Below, piece after piece: positions 20,531 to 28,716 of a stretch of 64,000 bases of DNA; within the stretch, counting starts at the first letter, position 1, and the number at the start of each line of letters is the position of its first letter. This DNA comes from Curtobacterium caseinilyticum (GTDB taxonomy: Bacteria; Actinomycetota; Actinomycetes; Actinomycetales; Microbacteriaceae): the NCBI RefSeq assembly GCF_030363035.1, contig NZ_JAUCMN010000007.1, forward strand, positions 124,001 through 188,000. The letters run 5' to 3'. The notes under the pieces are model-generated. The model was not told where the DNA came from. It saw only the letters and a list, made by a program, of their open reading frames with translations, and ran no database searches. A program made the position numbers and the translations under genes.

Positions 20531-20650
20531 CGTGCCGGTTCCGCCCGTGCCCGTCCCGACCGTGCCGGTTCCGCCCGTGCCCGTCCCGACCGTGCCGGTT
20601 CCGCCCGTGCCGGTCCCGACCGCGTCGGTTCCGCGGGAGCCGGCTCCGAT
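20531..20650. repeat. 30-bp tandem repeat, about four copies
   Basis: Units beginning CGTGCCGGTTCCGCCCGTGC start at 20531, 20561 and 20591 with a 30-bp period; a diverged fourth unit is at 20621. It lies between the tRNA-Leu terminator and the acetyltransferase gene. Both strands are open in some frames, giving Gly/Thr- or Pro-rich readings without sense. Confidence 0.85.
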
Positions 20651-20658
20651 CCGACTCC

Positions 20659-20683
20659 GTCCGCCTCGGCCTGGAGGCACGGC
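20659..20683. repeat. Dispersed GGAGGC half-element
   Basis: The 25-bp stretch GTCCGCCTCGGCC-TGGAGGCACGGC recurs with one mismatch at 50228-50252. It carries the GGCC[TG]GGAGGC core shared by several other intergenic copies. Confidence 0.65.
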
Positions 20684-20779
20684 GCGGCCCCGACCGGTCG
20701 GTCGCCCCGGTCCCGGGGTGGCTCCGTCACGCGGGGCAACCGTGGCCGGCGGCGGCCAGCGGTCCGCGACACTGGTCGG

Positions 20780-21895
20780 GTGACGGACGACACGGTGCCG
20801 ACGGACCAGCCCGCGCTCCTGCGGGGACCGGGACGCGACAGCTCGACGCAGGACGGACGGGTGCGCGACGGATCAGCGCTGCGGCGACCGCTCGCCGGCG
20901 GCGCCGGCGAGCTCTGGACGACGGACCGCAGCGGTGGTGCCGGGATCGTGGCGGGGGCCCACGGCGGCCACCTGTCCGAGGTGACGGTGCCCGGCGAGGT
21001 CGAGGCGCGCCTCCAGGCCGAGCCGGACCCGACCGACCTGCGCACGCTCCTCGACGCGGTGGTGGCGCGTGCGTCAGCGCGGTACGCCGCGGCCGTGGTC
21101 GTCGACACCGCGGGGTGGCGGGACGGTGACCGCCGCGTGCTCGAGGACGCCGGGTTCACCGGGGGCGACGCGCGGGGAGCGGCGCTGCGGGTCCGCGACC
21201 TGCGGACCGCGGCCGACGGCACGCCGACACGGGTGCTGGACGCCCCGGCGCTGGCCTCCCTGAACGGTGCGCACGCACGGTTCGCCGAGCGCCGCGGGGA
21301 GGTGGCGCGCTACCGGACCGACGTGTCCGTCTGGACCGGTGTGCCGCGACCGCCGTCACCACAGGACTGGCAGGACGTCCGGTCGCTCCTCGGTCCCGGT
21401 GCCGTGCTCGGGATCGGGACGGACGTCGAGCTGCCCGCAGGGTGGACCCCTGCCGGGCCGGACGGTGGTGTGCAGCTCACCGGGGAGGCCGTCGAGGGCG
21501 TGGCCGACCCCGAGGTGCTGGAGCTCGGACCGGACGACGTCGACGAGGCCGTGGCCCTGGTGGAGCGGACGCGGCCGGGGCCGTTCCTGCCGCGCACGAT
21601 CGAGCTCGGTCGGTACCTCGGCATCCGATGCGGCGGGCGGCTCGTCGCGATGGCGGGGGAGCGGCTGCACCCGCCGGGGTGGACCGAGATCAGCGCCGTG
21701 TGCACCGACGAGGAGCACCGGGGGCAGGGCCTCGGACGGCGCCTGGTGCTCGCGGTCGCGCACGGTGTGCGGGAGCGCGGGGAGACGCCGATGCTGCACG
21801 CGGCGTCGACGAACACCGGGGCGATCCGGCTCTACGAGCAGCTCGGGTTCCGGCGACGGGACCGCGGGTCGACCCGGTTCGTCCGCGTGCCCTGA
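20780..21895 (+). CDS. GNAT acetyltransferase, possibly degenerate tandem
   Basis: 371-residue protein starting with GTG. The last ~140 residues form a GNAT fold: acetyl-CoA loop 'VCTDEEHRGQGLGRRLV' (Q/R-x-x-G-x-G type) and the terminal 'AASTNTGAIRLYEQLGFRRR' signature. A FR47-like N-terminal part begins at about residue 150 ('LASLNGAHARFAERRG'). Upstream lies a further ~140 residues with 'VVVDTAGWRDGDRRVLEDAGF', which looks like the end of a second, eroded acetyltransferase domain. Substrate unknown. A shorter product starting inside cannot be excluded, but the long frame keeps high third-position GC throughout. Confidence 0.75.
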   Translation: MTDDTVPTDQPALLRGPGRDSSTQDGRVRDGSALRRPLAGGAGELWTTDRSGGAGIVAGAHGGHLSEVTVPGEVEARLQAEPDPTDLRTLLDAVVARASARYAAAVVVDTAGWRDGDRRVLEDAGFTGGDARGAALRVRDLRTAADGTPTRVLDAPALASLNGAHARFAERRGEVARYRTDVSVWTGVPRPPSPQDWQDVRSLLGPGAVLGIGTDVELPAGWTPAGPDGGVQLTGEAVEGVADPEVLELGPDDVDEAVALVERTRPGPFLPRTIELGRYLGIRCGGRLVAMAGERLHPPGWTEISAVCTDEEHRGQGLGRRLVLAVAHGVRERGETPMLHAASTNTGAIRLYEQLGFRRRDRGSTRFVRVP

Positions 21896-21932
21896 CCCCG
21901 CGGGCGTCCCGTCGACCGGCCGCTCGTGGCGT

Positions 21933-22952
21933 TCAGCGGAACAGGTCGGTGAGCTGGCCGACGACGACGGCCGCGGCGATGACGACGAAGGGGCCGAGCA
22001 GGACCACGGTCACCCACCGGTTCTCGACGAGCAGCGCGACGAACTCGCGCAGGAACGCGCTCGGCACGTAGTAGCGGGCGGTCCGGGCGCCGACGACCTG
22101 CGCGTCGACACCGAGGCGCCGGGCGAGCGACGCCGTCCGGAGCACGTGGTAGTCGCTCGTGACGAGCAGCAGCGGTCCGTGCCGGTCCGCGTCGCGCAGG
22201 AGCACCGCCGAGCGCTGGATGTTCTCGCGCGTGGTCGTCGAGCGGTCCTCGAGCAGCAGGTCCTCGGCCGGGACGCCCTGCGCGGCGAGGTACTCGCCCA
22301 TCGCGGCGGCCTCGGAACGGACCTCGTCCGCACCCTTGCCGCCGGACGGCACGAGCACGGGACGGTTGCCGCGCGCCGCCTCCGAGCGGTAGACGCCGAG
22401 CGCCCGGTCGAGCCGGCCGCGCAGGAGCGGGGTGACCGTGCCGTCGGGCCGGAGTCCGGCACCGTGCACCACCACGGCCGTCGGCGCGACGCCGTGCCGC
22501 ATCCGCCCGTACACGACCGAGTACACCGCGAAGGAGACGAACGCGGCGCTGGCGTAGGCGGACGCGAGCGCGATGAGGGCGGCCACCGACAGCCCGACGA
22601 TCCCGAACCAGACCGTGACGAGGACCGCGACGACCGGCAGCGCGAAGACGAGCACGCCGACGATGAGCGACAGCTGGTTGCCGAGACTCCGGCCCTCCTT
22701 GCGGAGCATCGTCACGCCGTTGGCGATCAGGGCGACGCCGAAGACGACGACGCTCATCGGCAGGGCGAGCGCGAGCAGTCCGAGCGCCACCAGGGCGACG
22801 ACGGACCGGTCGGCCGCGACGGACAGCACGCCGAGGACCCCGAACACGACGGCCGCGGTCAGGAAGACCCCGTTGCGGAGCATGCGGGGGTCGCGCCGCC
22901 GTGAGACCGCGAAGCAGAGGGCGAAGACCACCGCGACGAGGAGCAGGAACAC
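21933..22952 (-). CDS. YdcF-like DUF218 membrane protein
   Basis: 339-residue protein. Four or five hydrophobic helices occupy residues ~1-145, then a DUF218 (YdcF/SanA-like) domain: 'TAVVVHGAGLRPDGTVTPLL', 'RLDRALGVYRSEA', 'LVPSGGKGADEVRSEA', 'STTTRENIQRSA' and 'LLVTSDYHVLRTASLARRLG'. A final helix ends the protein. DUF218 proteins bind nucleotides in vitro, and E. coli SanA and ElyC affect envelope integrity and peptidoglycan precursor handling. Here the domain is probably membrane-bound. It is divergent from the following protease gene with 137 bp between. Confidence 0.85.
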   Translation of the reverse strand: MFLLLVAVVFALCFAVSRRRDPRMLRNGVFLTAAVVFGVLGVLSVAADRSVVALVALGLLALALPMSVVVFGVALIANGVTMLRKEGRSLGNQLSLIVGVLVFALPVVAVLVTVWFGIVGLSVAALIALASAYASAAFVSFAVYSVVYGRMRHGVAPTAVVVHGAGLRPDGTVTPLLRGRLDRALGVYRSEAARGNRPVLVPSGGKGADEVRSEAAAMGEYLAAQGVPAEDLLLEDRSTTTRENIQRSAVLLRDADRHGPLLLVTSDYHVLRTASLARRLGVDAQVVGARTARYYVPSAFLREFVALLVENRWVTVVLLGPFVVIAAAVVVGQLTDLFR

Positions 22953-23089
22953 GCTCGCAGGCTACCGCCGCCCCGTACGGGGATCCCGAGATCGGGGGGT
23001 TGACCCCCGTCCGCCCGTCTCCGCACACTGGTGCGTCGCACGGTTCGGTGCGCTCGTCTCCCCCTGCTCGTGCCCCTGGAGGATCCATC

Positions 23090-24085
23090 GTGCGGACGTC
23101 GTCCGTGACCGCAGCCGCGGTCGCACTCGGGATCGCGCTCGCCGCGGTCGTCACCACGTCGGTCGGCGTCGCCCCGGCCGAGGCCGCGCCGTCGTGCAGC
23201 GGCGACCACATCACCGTGGGGGACCTCGCGCGTGGCTGCGTCGTCGACCGCGGCACGATCGCGCTGCCGGACGGCCGTCGGTTCGCGGTGCCCGCGGCCG
23301 GCACCACCGTGTCGGCGCTCCCCGTCGCGGCGGCGGGCGGCCACGACACCGGGGACGTGTCGATCACGAACACCGGCCGCGCCGGTGTCGCCGTCTCGCT
23401 CGAGCACGTCTGGTCCGGGTCGCCGGCCGCGATCCGGCAGGTCCGCGCCGTCCACGAGGGGCTGGTCCGTGGGGGCACGACCGCCCACCCGATGGCTGCG
23501 ACCACGACGAAGGCCGCGCCGACGTCGAGCTGCACGAACCGCTCGTACGCCCTGCTCGGGTACCGCTGGAACACCACCATCCGCTGGTCGTCGAACCCCG
23601 CCGGTGCGCGCGCGGCCGACGCTGCGGCGATCCGGGCGGGCGCGAACGCCTGGACCGGCACGATCGCCGTCTGCGGCCGGTCGATCACGTCGAACGTCCG
23701 GAACACCTACCTCGGCACGACGAACCAGGCGCCGGCCGTCAGCGCGAACGGCGGGTGCGGGACGCCGAACGGAGCGAACACCACCGGGTGGGGTGCGCTC
23801 CGCTCGGGCACGCTCGCGACGACGTGCGTGTGGTCGCGGTCGGGCGTCGCCGTCGAGGTCGACCAGCGCTACACGACCGCGTACGCGTGGTCCTCGTCGG
23901 CGACGTGCTCCGGCGCGAAGTTCGACCTGCGCGGCGTCGCGACCCACGAGTGGGGGCACGCGTACGGGCTCGGGCACACGACGCAGGCCTCCGGGCTCGT
24001 CATGAAGCCCGCATCGACGCAGTGCGACGTGGCGCAGCGCACGCTCGGGCTCGGCGACGCGTTCGGCATCGACGTCCGCAACTAG
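23090..24085 (+). CDS. Secreted matrixin-like zinc metalloprotease
   Basis: 331-residue secreted protein. The GTG at 23090 is preceded by GGAGG at 8 nt and opens a signal peptide ('SSVTAAAVALGIALAAVVTT', cleavage near 'AEAAPS'). The active-site motif 'HEWGHAYGLGH' is a full HExxHxxGxxH metzincin zinc site, followed by 'GLVMKP', a plausible Met-turn. The segment before it ('YALLGYRWNTTIRWSSNP') resembles the start of matrixin-type protease domains. Several Cys residues suggest disulphides. No substrate can be named. Its stop overlaps the stop of the convergent response-regulator gene at a CTAG. Confidence 0.85.
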   Translation: MRTSSVTAAAVALGIALAAVVTTSVGVAPAEAAPSCSGDHITVGDLARGCVVDRGTIALPDGRRFAVPAAGTTVSALPVAAAGGHDTGDVSITNTGRAGVAVSLEHVWSGSPAAIRQVRAVHEGLVRGGTTAHPMAATTTKAAPTSSCTNRSYALLGYRWNTTIRWSSNPAGARAADAAAIRAGANAWTGTIAVCGRSITSNVRNTYLGTTNQAPAVSANGGCGTPNGANTTGWGALRSGTLATTCVWSRSGVAVEVDQRYTTAYAWSSSATCSGAKFDLRGVATHEWGHAYGLGHTTQASGLVMKPASTQCDVAQRTLGLGDAFGIDVRN

Positions 24086-24777
24086 CGGGGCGGTTCGGTC
24101 CGAGCAGGGTCCTCGCGCGCCCCGGCCAGCCCGTGGTCGTGCGCGTAGACGACGAGCTGCACCCGGTCCCGGAGTGCGAGCTTGCCGAGGATGCTCGAGA
24201 TCTGCGTCTTCACGGTCGACTCGGTGACGAACTCCTTCGCGGCGATCTCGGCGTTCGACAGCCCGCGCGACGCCCACCCGAACACGATGCGCTCCCGGTC
24301 GGTCAACGTCTGGAAGGCCTCGGGCTGCGGTGCGGGCGCGCGGGCGACGTCGGCGCCGAAGAGCTGTGACAGGTCGTTCGGTGCGATCACCGAGCTGCCC
24401 TCGTGCACCGCACGGACGGCCGCGAACAGGAACGGCGGCGTGGTGTCCTTGAGCAGGAAGCCGCTGGCGCCGAGTCGGATCGCGGTGGCCGCGGCGGGAT
24501 CCAGCCCGAAGGTGGTGAGCACGATGACGCGGGGGAGCGGGCCCTCGACCGCTCCCGAGTAGAGCTGCCGCACGGTCTCGACACCGTCCGTCCCCGCCAT
24601 CCGCATGTCGAGCAGCACGACGTCGGGGTGGAGCTCGCGGACCCGGTCGAGGGCCTCGGCGCCGTCGGACGCCTCGCCCACCACGGTCATGTCGGGCTGG
24701 GCGTCGAGCACGACGCGCAGCCCGGCGCGGAAGAGCGCCTGGTCGTCGGTGAGCAGGATGCGGATCGGGTCGGTCAT
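24082..24777 (-). CDS. NarL/LuxR-family response regulator
   Basis: 231-residue regulator with a receiver domain (Asp11/Asp12, phospho-acceptor Asp57 in 'VVLLDMRM', Thr in 'VIVLTTF', Lys in 'GFLLKDT') and a C-terminal LuxR helix-turn-helix ('LTDRERIVFGWASRGLSNAE', 'FVTESTVKTQISSILGKL'). The ATG overlaps the stop of the cognate kinase (ATGA). Convergent with the metalloprotease gene; target genes unknown. Confidence 0.93.
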   Translation of the reverse strand: MTDPIRILLTDDQALFRAGLRVVLDAQPDMTVVGEASDGAEALDRVRELHPDVVLLDMRMAGTDGVETVRQLYSGAVEGPLPRVIVLTTFGLDPAAATAIRLGASGFLLKDTTPPFLFAAVRAVHEGSSVIAPNDLSQLFGADVARAPAPQPEAFQTLTDRERIVFGWASRGLSNAEIAAKEFVTESTVKTQISSILGKLALRDRVQLVVYAHDHGLAGAREDPARTEPPR

Positions 24778-26060
24778 CGGGTCGTCCCCCCTCGGACGTC
24801 GAACGGGATGCGGGCGCGGGCGGAGAACACCGCGTCCAGGACGGCGGCGTCGAAGGACCCGCCGATCGTGGTCAGTCGGGTCTGCATGCCCGTGAGTCCG
24901 CGGCCCGAGCCCCGGGTGGTGACGGTCGGTTGCTCGCCGGTGGTCGTCCGGGCGGCGAGCTCCTCGAGGCCGAGCTCACCGCCGACCGGCAGGGCGGTCG
25001 CGGGGACGCCGTTCTCGACCTCGAGCACGAGGTCGGCCGAGCGCCAGGTCTCGCGCACCTCGACGGCGCCGCCCGGGGTCCCGTGCCGCAGTGCGTTCGT
25101 GAGCATCTCCTGCAGCACCCGTCGGGCAGCCGTGCCGTGCGTCGCGCCGAGCGGCCGGGCGACGCCGCGGACCGTGTGCTCGACGTCCACCCCGGCCTCG
25201 CGGATGCCGCGGACGATCTCCTCGAACGACGACGGGTCGGTCACGGTGTCCGAACCGTCGATGTGCCCGAGGACCTGGCGGACCTCGACGAGGGAGCTGC
25301 GGGCGGTGCTGGCGATCGTCGCGCTGACCTCGCGGATCCGGGCCTCGTCGTCGAGGAACGGCACGGAGTCGGCCTGCGCGATGATCACCGCCAGTGAGTG
25401 GCCGACGACGTCGTGCACGTCGCGGGCGATGTCCGCACGGATGCGTTCGGCCTCGGCCTCGTCCACCGCACGCGTGGCGACGGCCTCGGCGCGGTTCGCC
25501 ACCGCCTCGGCCCGGCTGGCGGCGGCCTCGGCGTCGGCGCGGCGGACCGACTCGGCGTTCTGCGATCGGACGGCGCGTGCGGCGAGCCCGATGGCCCAGA
25601 CCGAGAGGAGCACGAGTGCGGGGGCTGCGAGGACGAGGACGGCCTGGTCGCGCGGTCCGTCGAGCAGGACGGCGTACCGGTAACCGGTCGTGGAGAGGTA
25701 CAAGGATGCGGACGCTCCGGCGATCGCAGCGAGCAGCCCGGCGAGCACGGCCTCGGTCCGCGTGCCGACGATGGCGACCGTGCCGATGACCACCGCGATG
25801 GCGAGGTCGACCAGCGACGGGCGTTCGCCGCCGGTGACCTGCACGGCACCGAGGACGACGGTCACCACCATCGCACCGCTCGGGGACAGGCGGCGCACCG
25901 CGATCGCCGCGCACGCGGTCACGACGGCGAGGGGGCTCGCGTGTTCGAGGTCGACGTCGATCGGTGCGGCGAAGAGCACCGCCGCGACGACCGCCCAGAG
26001 GACGTCGGCGACGATCGACCGGACCCGCATCGGCCGGAGGAACGTGCGCCGGTCCGTCAC
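24774..26060 (-). CDS. HisKA_3-type sensor histidine kinase
   Basis: 428-residue kinase with about five N-terminal membrane helices (residues ~15-155) and no large extracellular domain. A coiled region rich in 'RAEAVANRAEAVATRA' leads to the dimerisation/phosphoacceptor motif 'ARDVHDVVGHSLAVII' with His216. The HATPase_c domain has 'EMLTNALRHGTPGG', 'LVLEVENGV' and 'GRGLTGMQTRLTTIGGSF'. This is the DesK/NarX-like architecture that partners LuxR-type regulators. GTG start. The repeat EAVAxRA units form a likely signalling helix. Confidence 0.93.
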   Translation of the reverse strand: MTDRRTFLRPMRVRSIVADVLWAVVAAVLFAAPIDVDLEHASPLAVVTACAAIAVRRLSPSGAMVVTVVLGAVQVTGGERPSLVDLAIAVVIGTVAIVGTRTEAVLAGLLAAIAGASASLYLSTTGYRYAVLLDGPRDQAVLVLAAPALVLLSVWAIGLAARAVRSQNAESVRRADAEAAASRAEAVANRAEAVATRAVDEAEAERIRADIARDVHDVVGHSLAVIIAQADSVPFLDDEARIREVSATIASTARSSLVEVRQVLGHIDGSDTVTDPSSFEEIVRGIREAGVDVEHTVRGVARPLGATHGTAARRVLQEMLTNALRHGTPGGAVEVRETWRSADLVLEVENGVPATALPVGGELGLEELAARTTTGEQPTVTTRGSGRGLTGMQTRLTTIGGSFDAAVLDAVFSARARIPFDVRGGTTR

Positions 26061-26120
26061 GGCTCGATCATCGCACGACGCCCGGCTCGGACGGCGTCGG
26101 GTCGGCGGCGGACGCCGGGC

Positions 26121-26222
26121 TCACGGGACCGGTGACATCGCGACGAGGGCCGCGACGGTGACCGCGACGATCGCGGCGCAGGTGACGAGGGTGGCGATCA
26201 CGTGCTTCGTCGAGTTCTCCAT
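26121..26222 (-). CDS. Possible 33-residue single-helix membrane peptide
   Basis: Short frame 'MENSTKHVIATLVTCAAIVA' continuing into a hydrophobic stretch and ending 'LVAMSPVP'. It reads as a charged N-terminus plus one membrane helix. A weak GGTGG lies just before the ATG. It is 60 bp from the kinase gene start on the same strand. Real coding is uncertain at this length. Confidence 0.3.
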   Translation of the reverse strand: MENSTKHVIATLVTCAAIVAVTVAALVAMSPVP

Positions 26223-26532
26223 GCCACCGAGCCTGGCGGGGCACCCGGCCCCCGGGCATCGGGCGGAGGGACGAACGGGGTCGTCCTCGAGGACGAAGCG
26301 GCCTCGACTCGTCGCTCGGCCGAGCACCCGGTCCGTGATCGCCACCGGCCCACCACAGGGCGGTCGAGCGCCGCCGCGCCGCGCGATCGGGACACCAGGA
26401 GTGCGTTATCCGGCCACCCCGGACGCCCGTCCAGACGGCGACGCCGACCGTGGCCGTCACGGGTCCCACGCCGGCCGTGGGACGAGGAAGGGCCGTCCAC
26501 CGGCGGCCGACCACCGCGGGACAGGGAGCCAC
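26223..26532. other. Intergenic region upstream of the SDR gene
   Basis: About 310 bp without a convincing gene. It should contain the promoter of the SDR/Mn-catalase pair; no clear sigma-factor consensus or operator was recognised by eye. Confidence 0.4.
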
Positions 26533-27366
26533 ATGACCGACCAGCAGCAGCCCCCGGGCAGCGACCAGGACCTCACGCCGACGGCCGACCACGGCGAGCA
26601 GTCGTACCGCGGGTCCGGCAAGCTCACCGGCAAGCGGACCGTGATCACCGGCGGCGACAGCGGCATCGGCAAGGCCGTCGCGATCGCGTTCGCCCGCGAG
26701 GGGGCCGACGTCCTCATCAGCTACCTCCCCGACGAGGAGGAGGACGCGCAGGACACGAAGCGCTGGATCGAGGAGGCGGGTCGGAAGGCCGTCCTGCTCC
26801 CGGGTGACCTGAGCGACCCGGCGTACTGCCGGAGCGTCGTCGCGACCGCGGTCGAGGAACTCGGGGGACTCGACGTGCTCGTCAACAACGCCGCGTACCA
26901 GATGACCCACGAGACGATCGAGGAGATCAGCGACGAGGAGTGGGACCACACCATCGCGACCAACCTCAGCGCGTACTTCCACCTCGTCAAGGCCGCCCTG
27001 CCGCACCTCGGCGCCGGCGCGTCGATCATCGGGTCCAGCTCCGTGAACTCCGACAATCCGAAGCCGGACCTGGCGCCCTACGACGTCACCAAGGCCGGTG
27101 TCGCGAACTTCTCCGCCGCGCTCGCGCAGCTGCTCGGCCCGCGCGGCATCCGTGTGAACAGCGTCGCGCCCGGGCCGATCTGGACGCCGCTCATCCCGTC
27201 GACGATGCCGCCGGAGGAGGTCGAGCAGTTCGGCAAGCAGTCGCCGCTCGGTCGTGCCGGTCAGCCGGCTGAGCTCGCGCCGGTCTACGTGCTGCTCGCG
27301 AGCGACGACGGCAGCTACGTGTCCGGCGCGCGGGTCGCCGTCACCGGCGGCACGCCGATCCTCTGA
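26533..27366 (+). CDS. SDR-family oxidoreductase (general stress protein 39-like)
   Basis: 277-residue classical short-chain dehydrogenase with an N-terminal extension ('GSDQDLTPTADHGEQSYRGS') typical of the YhdF/YghA/GSP39 subgroup. Cofactor motif 'VITGGDSGIGKAVAIAFARE' (TGxxxGIG), 'VLVNNAAYQM', catalytic Ser in 'IIGSSSVNS', and 'YDVTKAG' with the YxxxK pair. 'RGIRVNSVAPGPIWTPLIP' closes the fold. ATG at 26533 follows GGGAG. The Mn-catalase gene starts 37 bp downstream on the same strand, suggesting a stress or stationary-phase pair. Substrate unknown. Confidence 0.9.
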   Translation: MTDQQQPPGSDQDLTPTADHGEQSYRGSGKLTGKRTVITGGDSGIGKAVAIAFAREGADVLISYLPDEEEDAQDTKRWIEEAGRKAVLLPGDLSDPAYCRSVVATAVEELGGLDVLVNNAAYQMTHETIEEISDEEWDHTIATNLSAYFHLVKAALPHLGAGASIIGSSSVNSDNPKPDLAPYDVTKAGVANFSAALAQLLGPRGIRVNSVAPGPIWTPLIPSTMPPEEVEQFGKQSPLGRAGQPAELAPVYVLLASDDGSYVSGARVAVTGGTPIL

Positions 27367-27403
27367 GCCACACCGACCACCACCAGCGAGACAGGAGAAC
27401 GAG

Positions 27404-28285
27404 TTGTACTTCCACAAGCAAGAGCTCCAGTTCAAGGCCACCCCGGACAAGCCCGACGCGATCTACGCGCGCAAGCTGCAGGAGGTGCTCGGCGGTCAGT
27501 ACGGCGAGATCTCCGTCGCGCTGCAGTACCAGTTCCAGGCGTGGAACATGCACATCCCGGGCAAGTACCGCGACATGGTGTTCGGCATCGGCGCCGAGGA
27601 GATGGGGCACGTCGAGATGCTCGCGACGATGATCGCGCAGCTGCTCGAGAAGAGCCCGCTCGGCATCACCGAGGACGCGCTGCAGGACGACCCGACCGTG
27701 GCCGCGATCGTCGGCGGGACCGACGTGCAGCACGCCATCGTCGCCGGTGCCGGTGCGCGTCCGGTCGACAGCAACGGCAACCCCTGGCAGGGCTCCTACA
27801 TCACCGCGTCCGGCAACCTGCTCGCCGACTTCACGGCGAACGAGAACGCCGAGATGCAGGGCCGCGTGCAGGCCGCCCGGCTCTACCACATGACCGACGA
27901 CCACGGCGTGCGGGACCTGCTGTCGTTCCTCATCGCGCGCGACACCATGCACCAGAACATGTGGGCGACCGCCGCGGCCGAGCTCCGCGAGAAGGGCGTC
28001 GAGGGCTTCCCGGTGCCGAGCAACTTCCCGCAGTCGAAGGAGAACCAGGAGGTCAACTACCAGTACCTCAACTTCTCCGACGGGAAGGCCGCAGCGGACG
28101 GCCCGTGGGCGAGTGGTCCGTCGTTCGACGGCAAGGGCGAGTACACGTACCACGACGGTCCCACCACCTCGGTGCCGATGCCGCCGCCCACGCACCCGGA
28201 CGTCCGCCTGTACGGCACGACCGAGCTGCCGAACGTGGTCGAGAAGACCGCGGGGGTCGTGCAGGACAAGCTGCACAAGGAGTGA
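27404..28285 (+). CDS. Manganese (non-haem) catalase
   Basis: 293-residue dimanganese catalase degrading H2O2. All metal ligands align with Lactobacillus plantarum Mn-catalase: Glu35 ('GEISVALQYQ'), Glu66 and His69 ('EEMGHVEM'), then Glu150 ('NENAEMQGR') and His183 ('RDTMHQNMW'). The C-terminal ~80 residues are Pro/Gly-rich with 'GKGEYTYHDGP'. The only sensible start is a TTG at 27404, 7 nt after AGGAG, giving the family N-terminus 'MYFHKQELQF'; no ATG/GTG fits. A 48-bp palindrome follows 30 bp after the stop. Confidence 0.93.
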   Translation: MYFHKQELQFKATPDKPDAIYARKLQEVLGGQYGEISVALQYQFQAWNMHIPGKYRDMVFGIGAEEMGHVEMLATMIAQLLEKSPLGITEDALQDDPTVAAIVGGTDVQHAIVAGAGARPVDSNGNPWQGSYITASGNLLADFTANENAEMQGRVQAARLYHMTDDHGVRDLLSFLIARDTMHQNMWATAAAELREKGVEGFPVPSNFPQSKENQEVNYQYLNFSDGKAAADGPWASGPSFDGKGEYTYHDGPTTSVPMPPPTHPDVRLYGTTELPNVVEKTAGVVQDKLHKE

Positions 28286-28315
28286 CGGTCGCGCCGGTCG
28301 CGTGACGTGACCGCA

Positions 28316-28363
28316 GACGGACGGGAGGCCCGGTGCCAGCTGGCACCGGGCCTCCCGTCCGTC
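28316..28363. repeat. 48-bp perfect palindrome (GGACGGGAGGC family)
   Basis: GACGGACGGGAGGCCCGGTG-CCAG and its exact reverse complement meet at a central AGCT with no loop. It lies between the convergent catalase and 28388-28702 genes, so it could act as a bidirectional terminator. Confidence 0.9.
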
Positions 28364-28387
28364 AGGTGGTCGCCACCCGTCAGGTGC

Positions 28388-28702
28388 TCACCGTTCCGCG
28401 CCCACGGTCGCCAGGGCGGCCGTGTCGTCCTCGCGCGCTGCGCGCGGCGGCTCGAAGATGCCGGACCAGAGGCGCGTCGCGCTCCAGAGCGCGATGAGCC
28501 CGACCGTGCCGGCGGCGGCAGCGAGCCAGGGGACGAGCGGGACCTGTGTCCACGCGCCGGGCGCGACCAGCCAGGTGAGGAAGCTCCCCGCCGTGCTGCC
28601 GGCCGCGCCCAGGAGCACGGCCACCCGACGGTCCAGGCTCGTCGCGACCAGCGCGGCCGTCACGACCGCGACGGCGAAGAGGGCGTTGATGATCGTCGTC
28701 AC
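28388..28702 (-). CDS. Small membrane protein, unknown function
   Basis: 104-residue protein with three hydrophobic segments ('INALFAVAVVTAALVATSLD', 'VAVLLGAAGSTAGSFLTWLV' and 'LVPWLAAAAGTVGLIALWSA') and a charged C-terminal tail ('PPRAAREDDTAALATVGAER'). It starts with GTG 14 bp after the Hsp20 stop, so it is probably the second gene of the hsp20 transcript. Not assigned to a family. A link to heat or envelope stress is suggested only by that position. Confidence 0.65.
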   Translation of the reverse strand: MTTIINALFAVAVVTAALVATSLDRRVAVLLGAAGSTAGSFLTWLVAPGAWTQVPLVPWLAAAAGTVGLIALWSATRLWSGIFEPPRAAREDDTAALATVGAER

Positions 28703-28716
28703 CGCACGCCCCCGGC

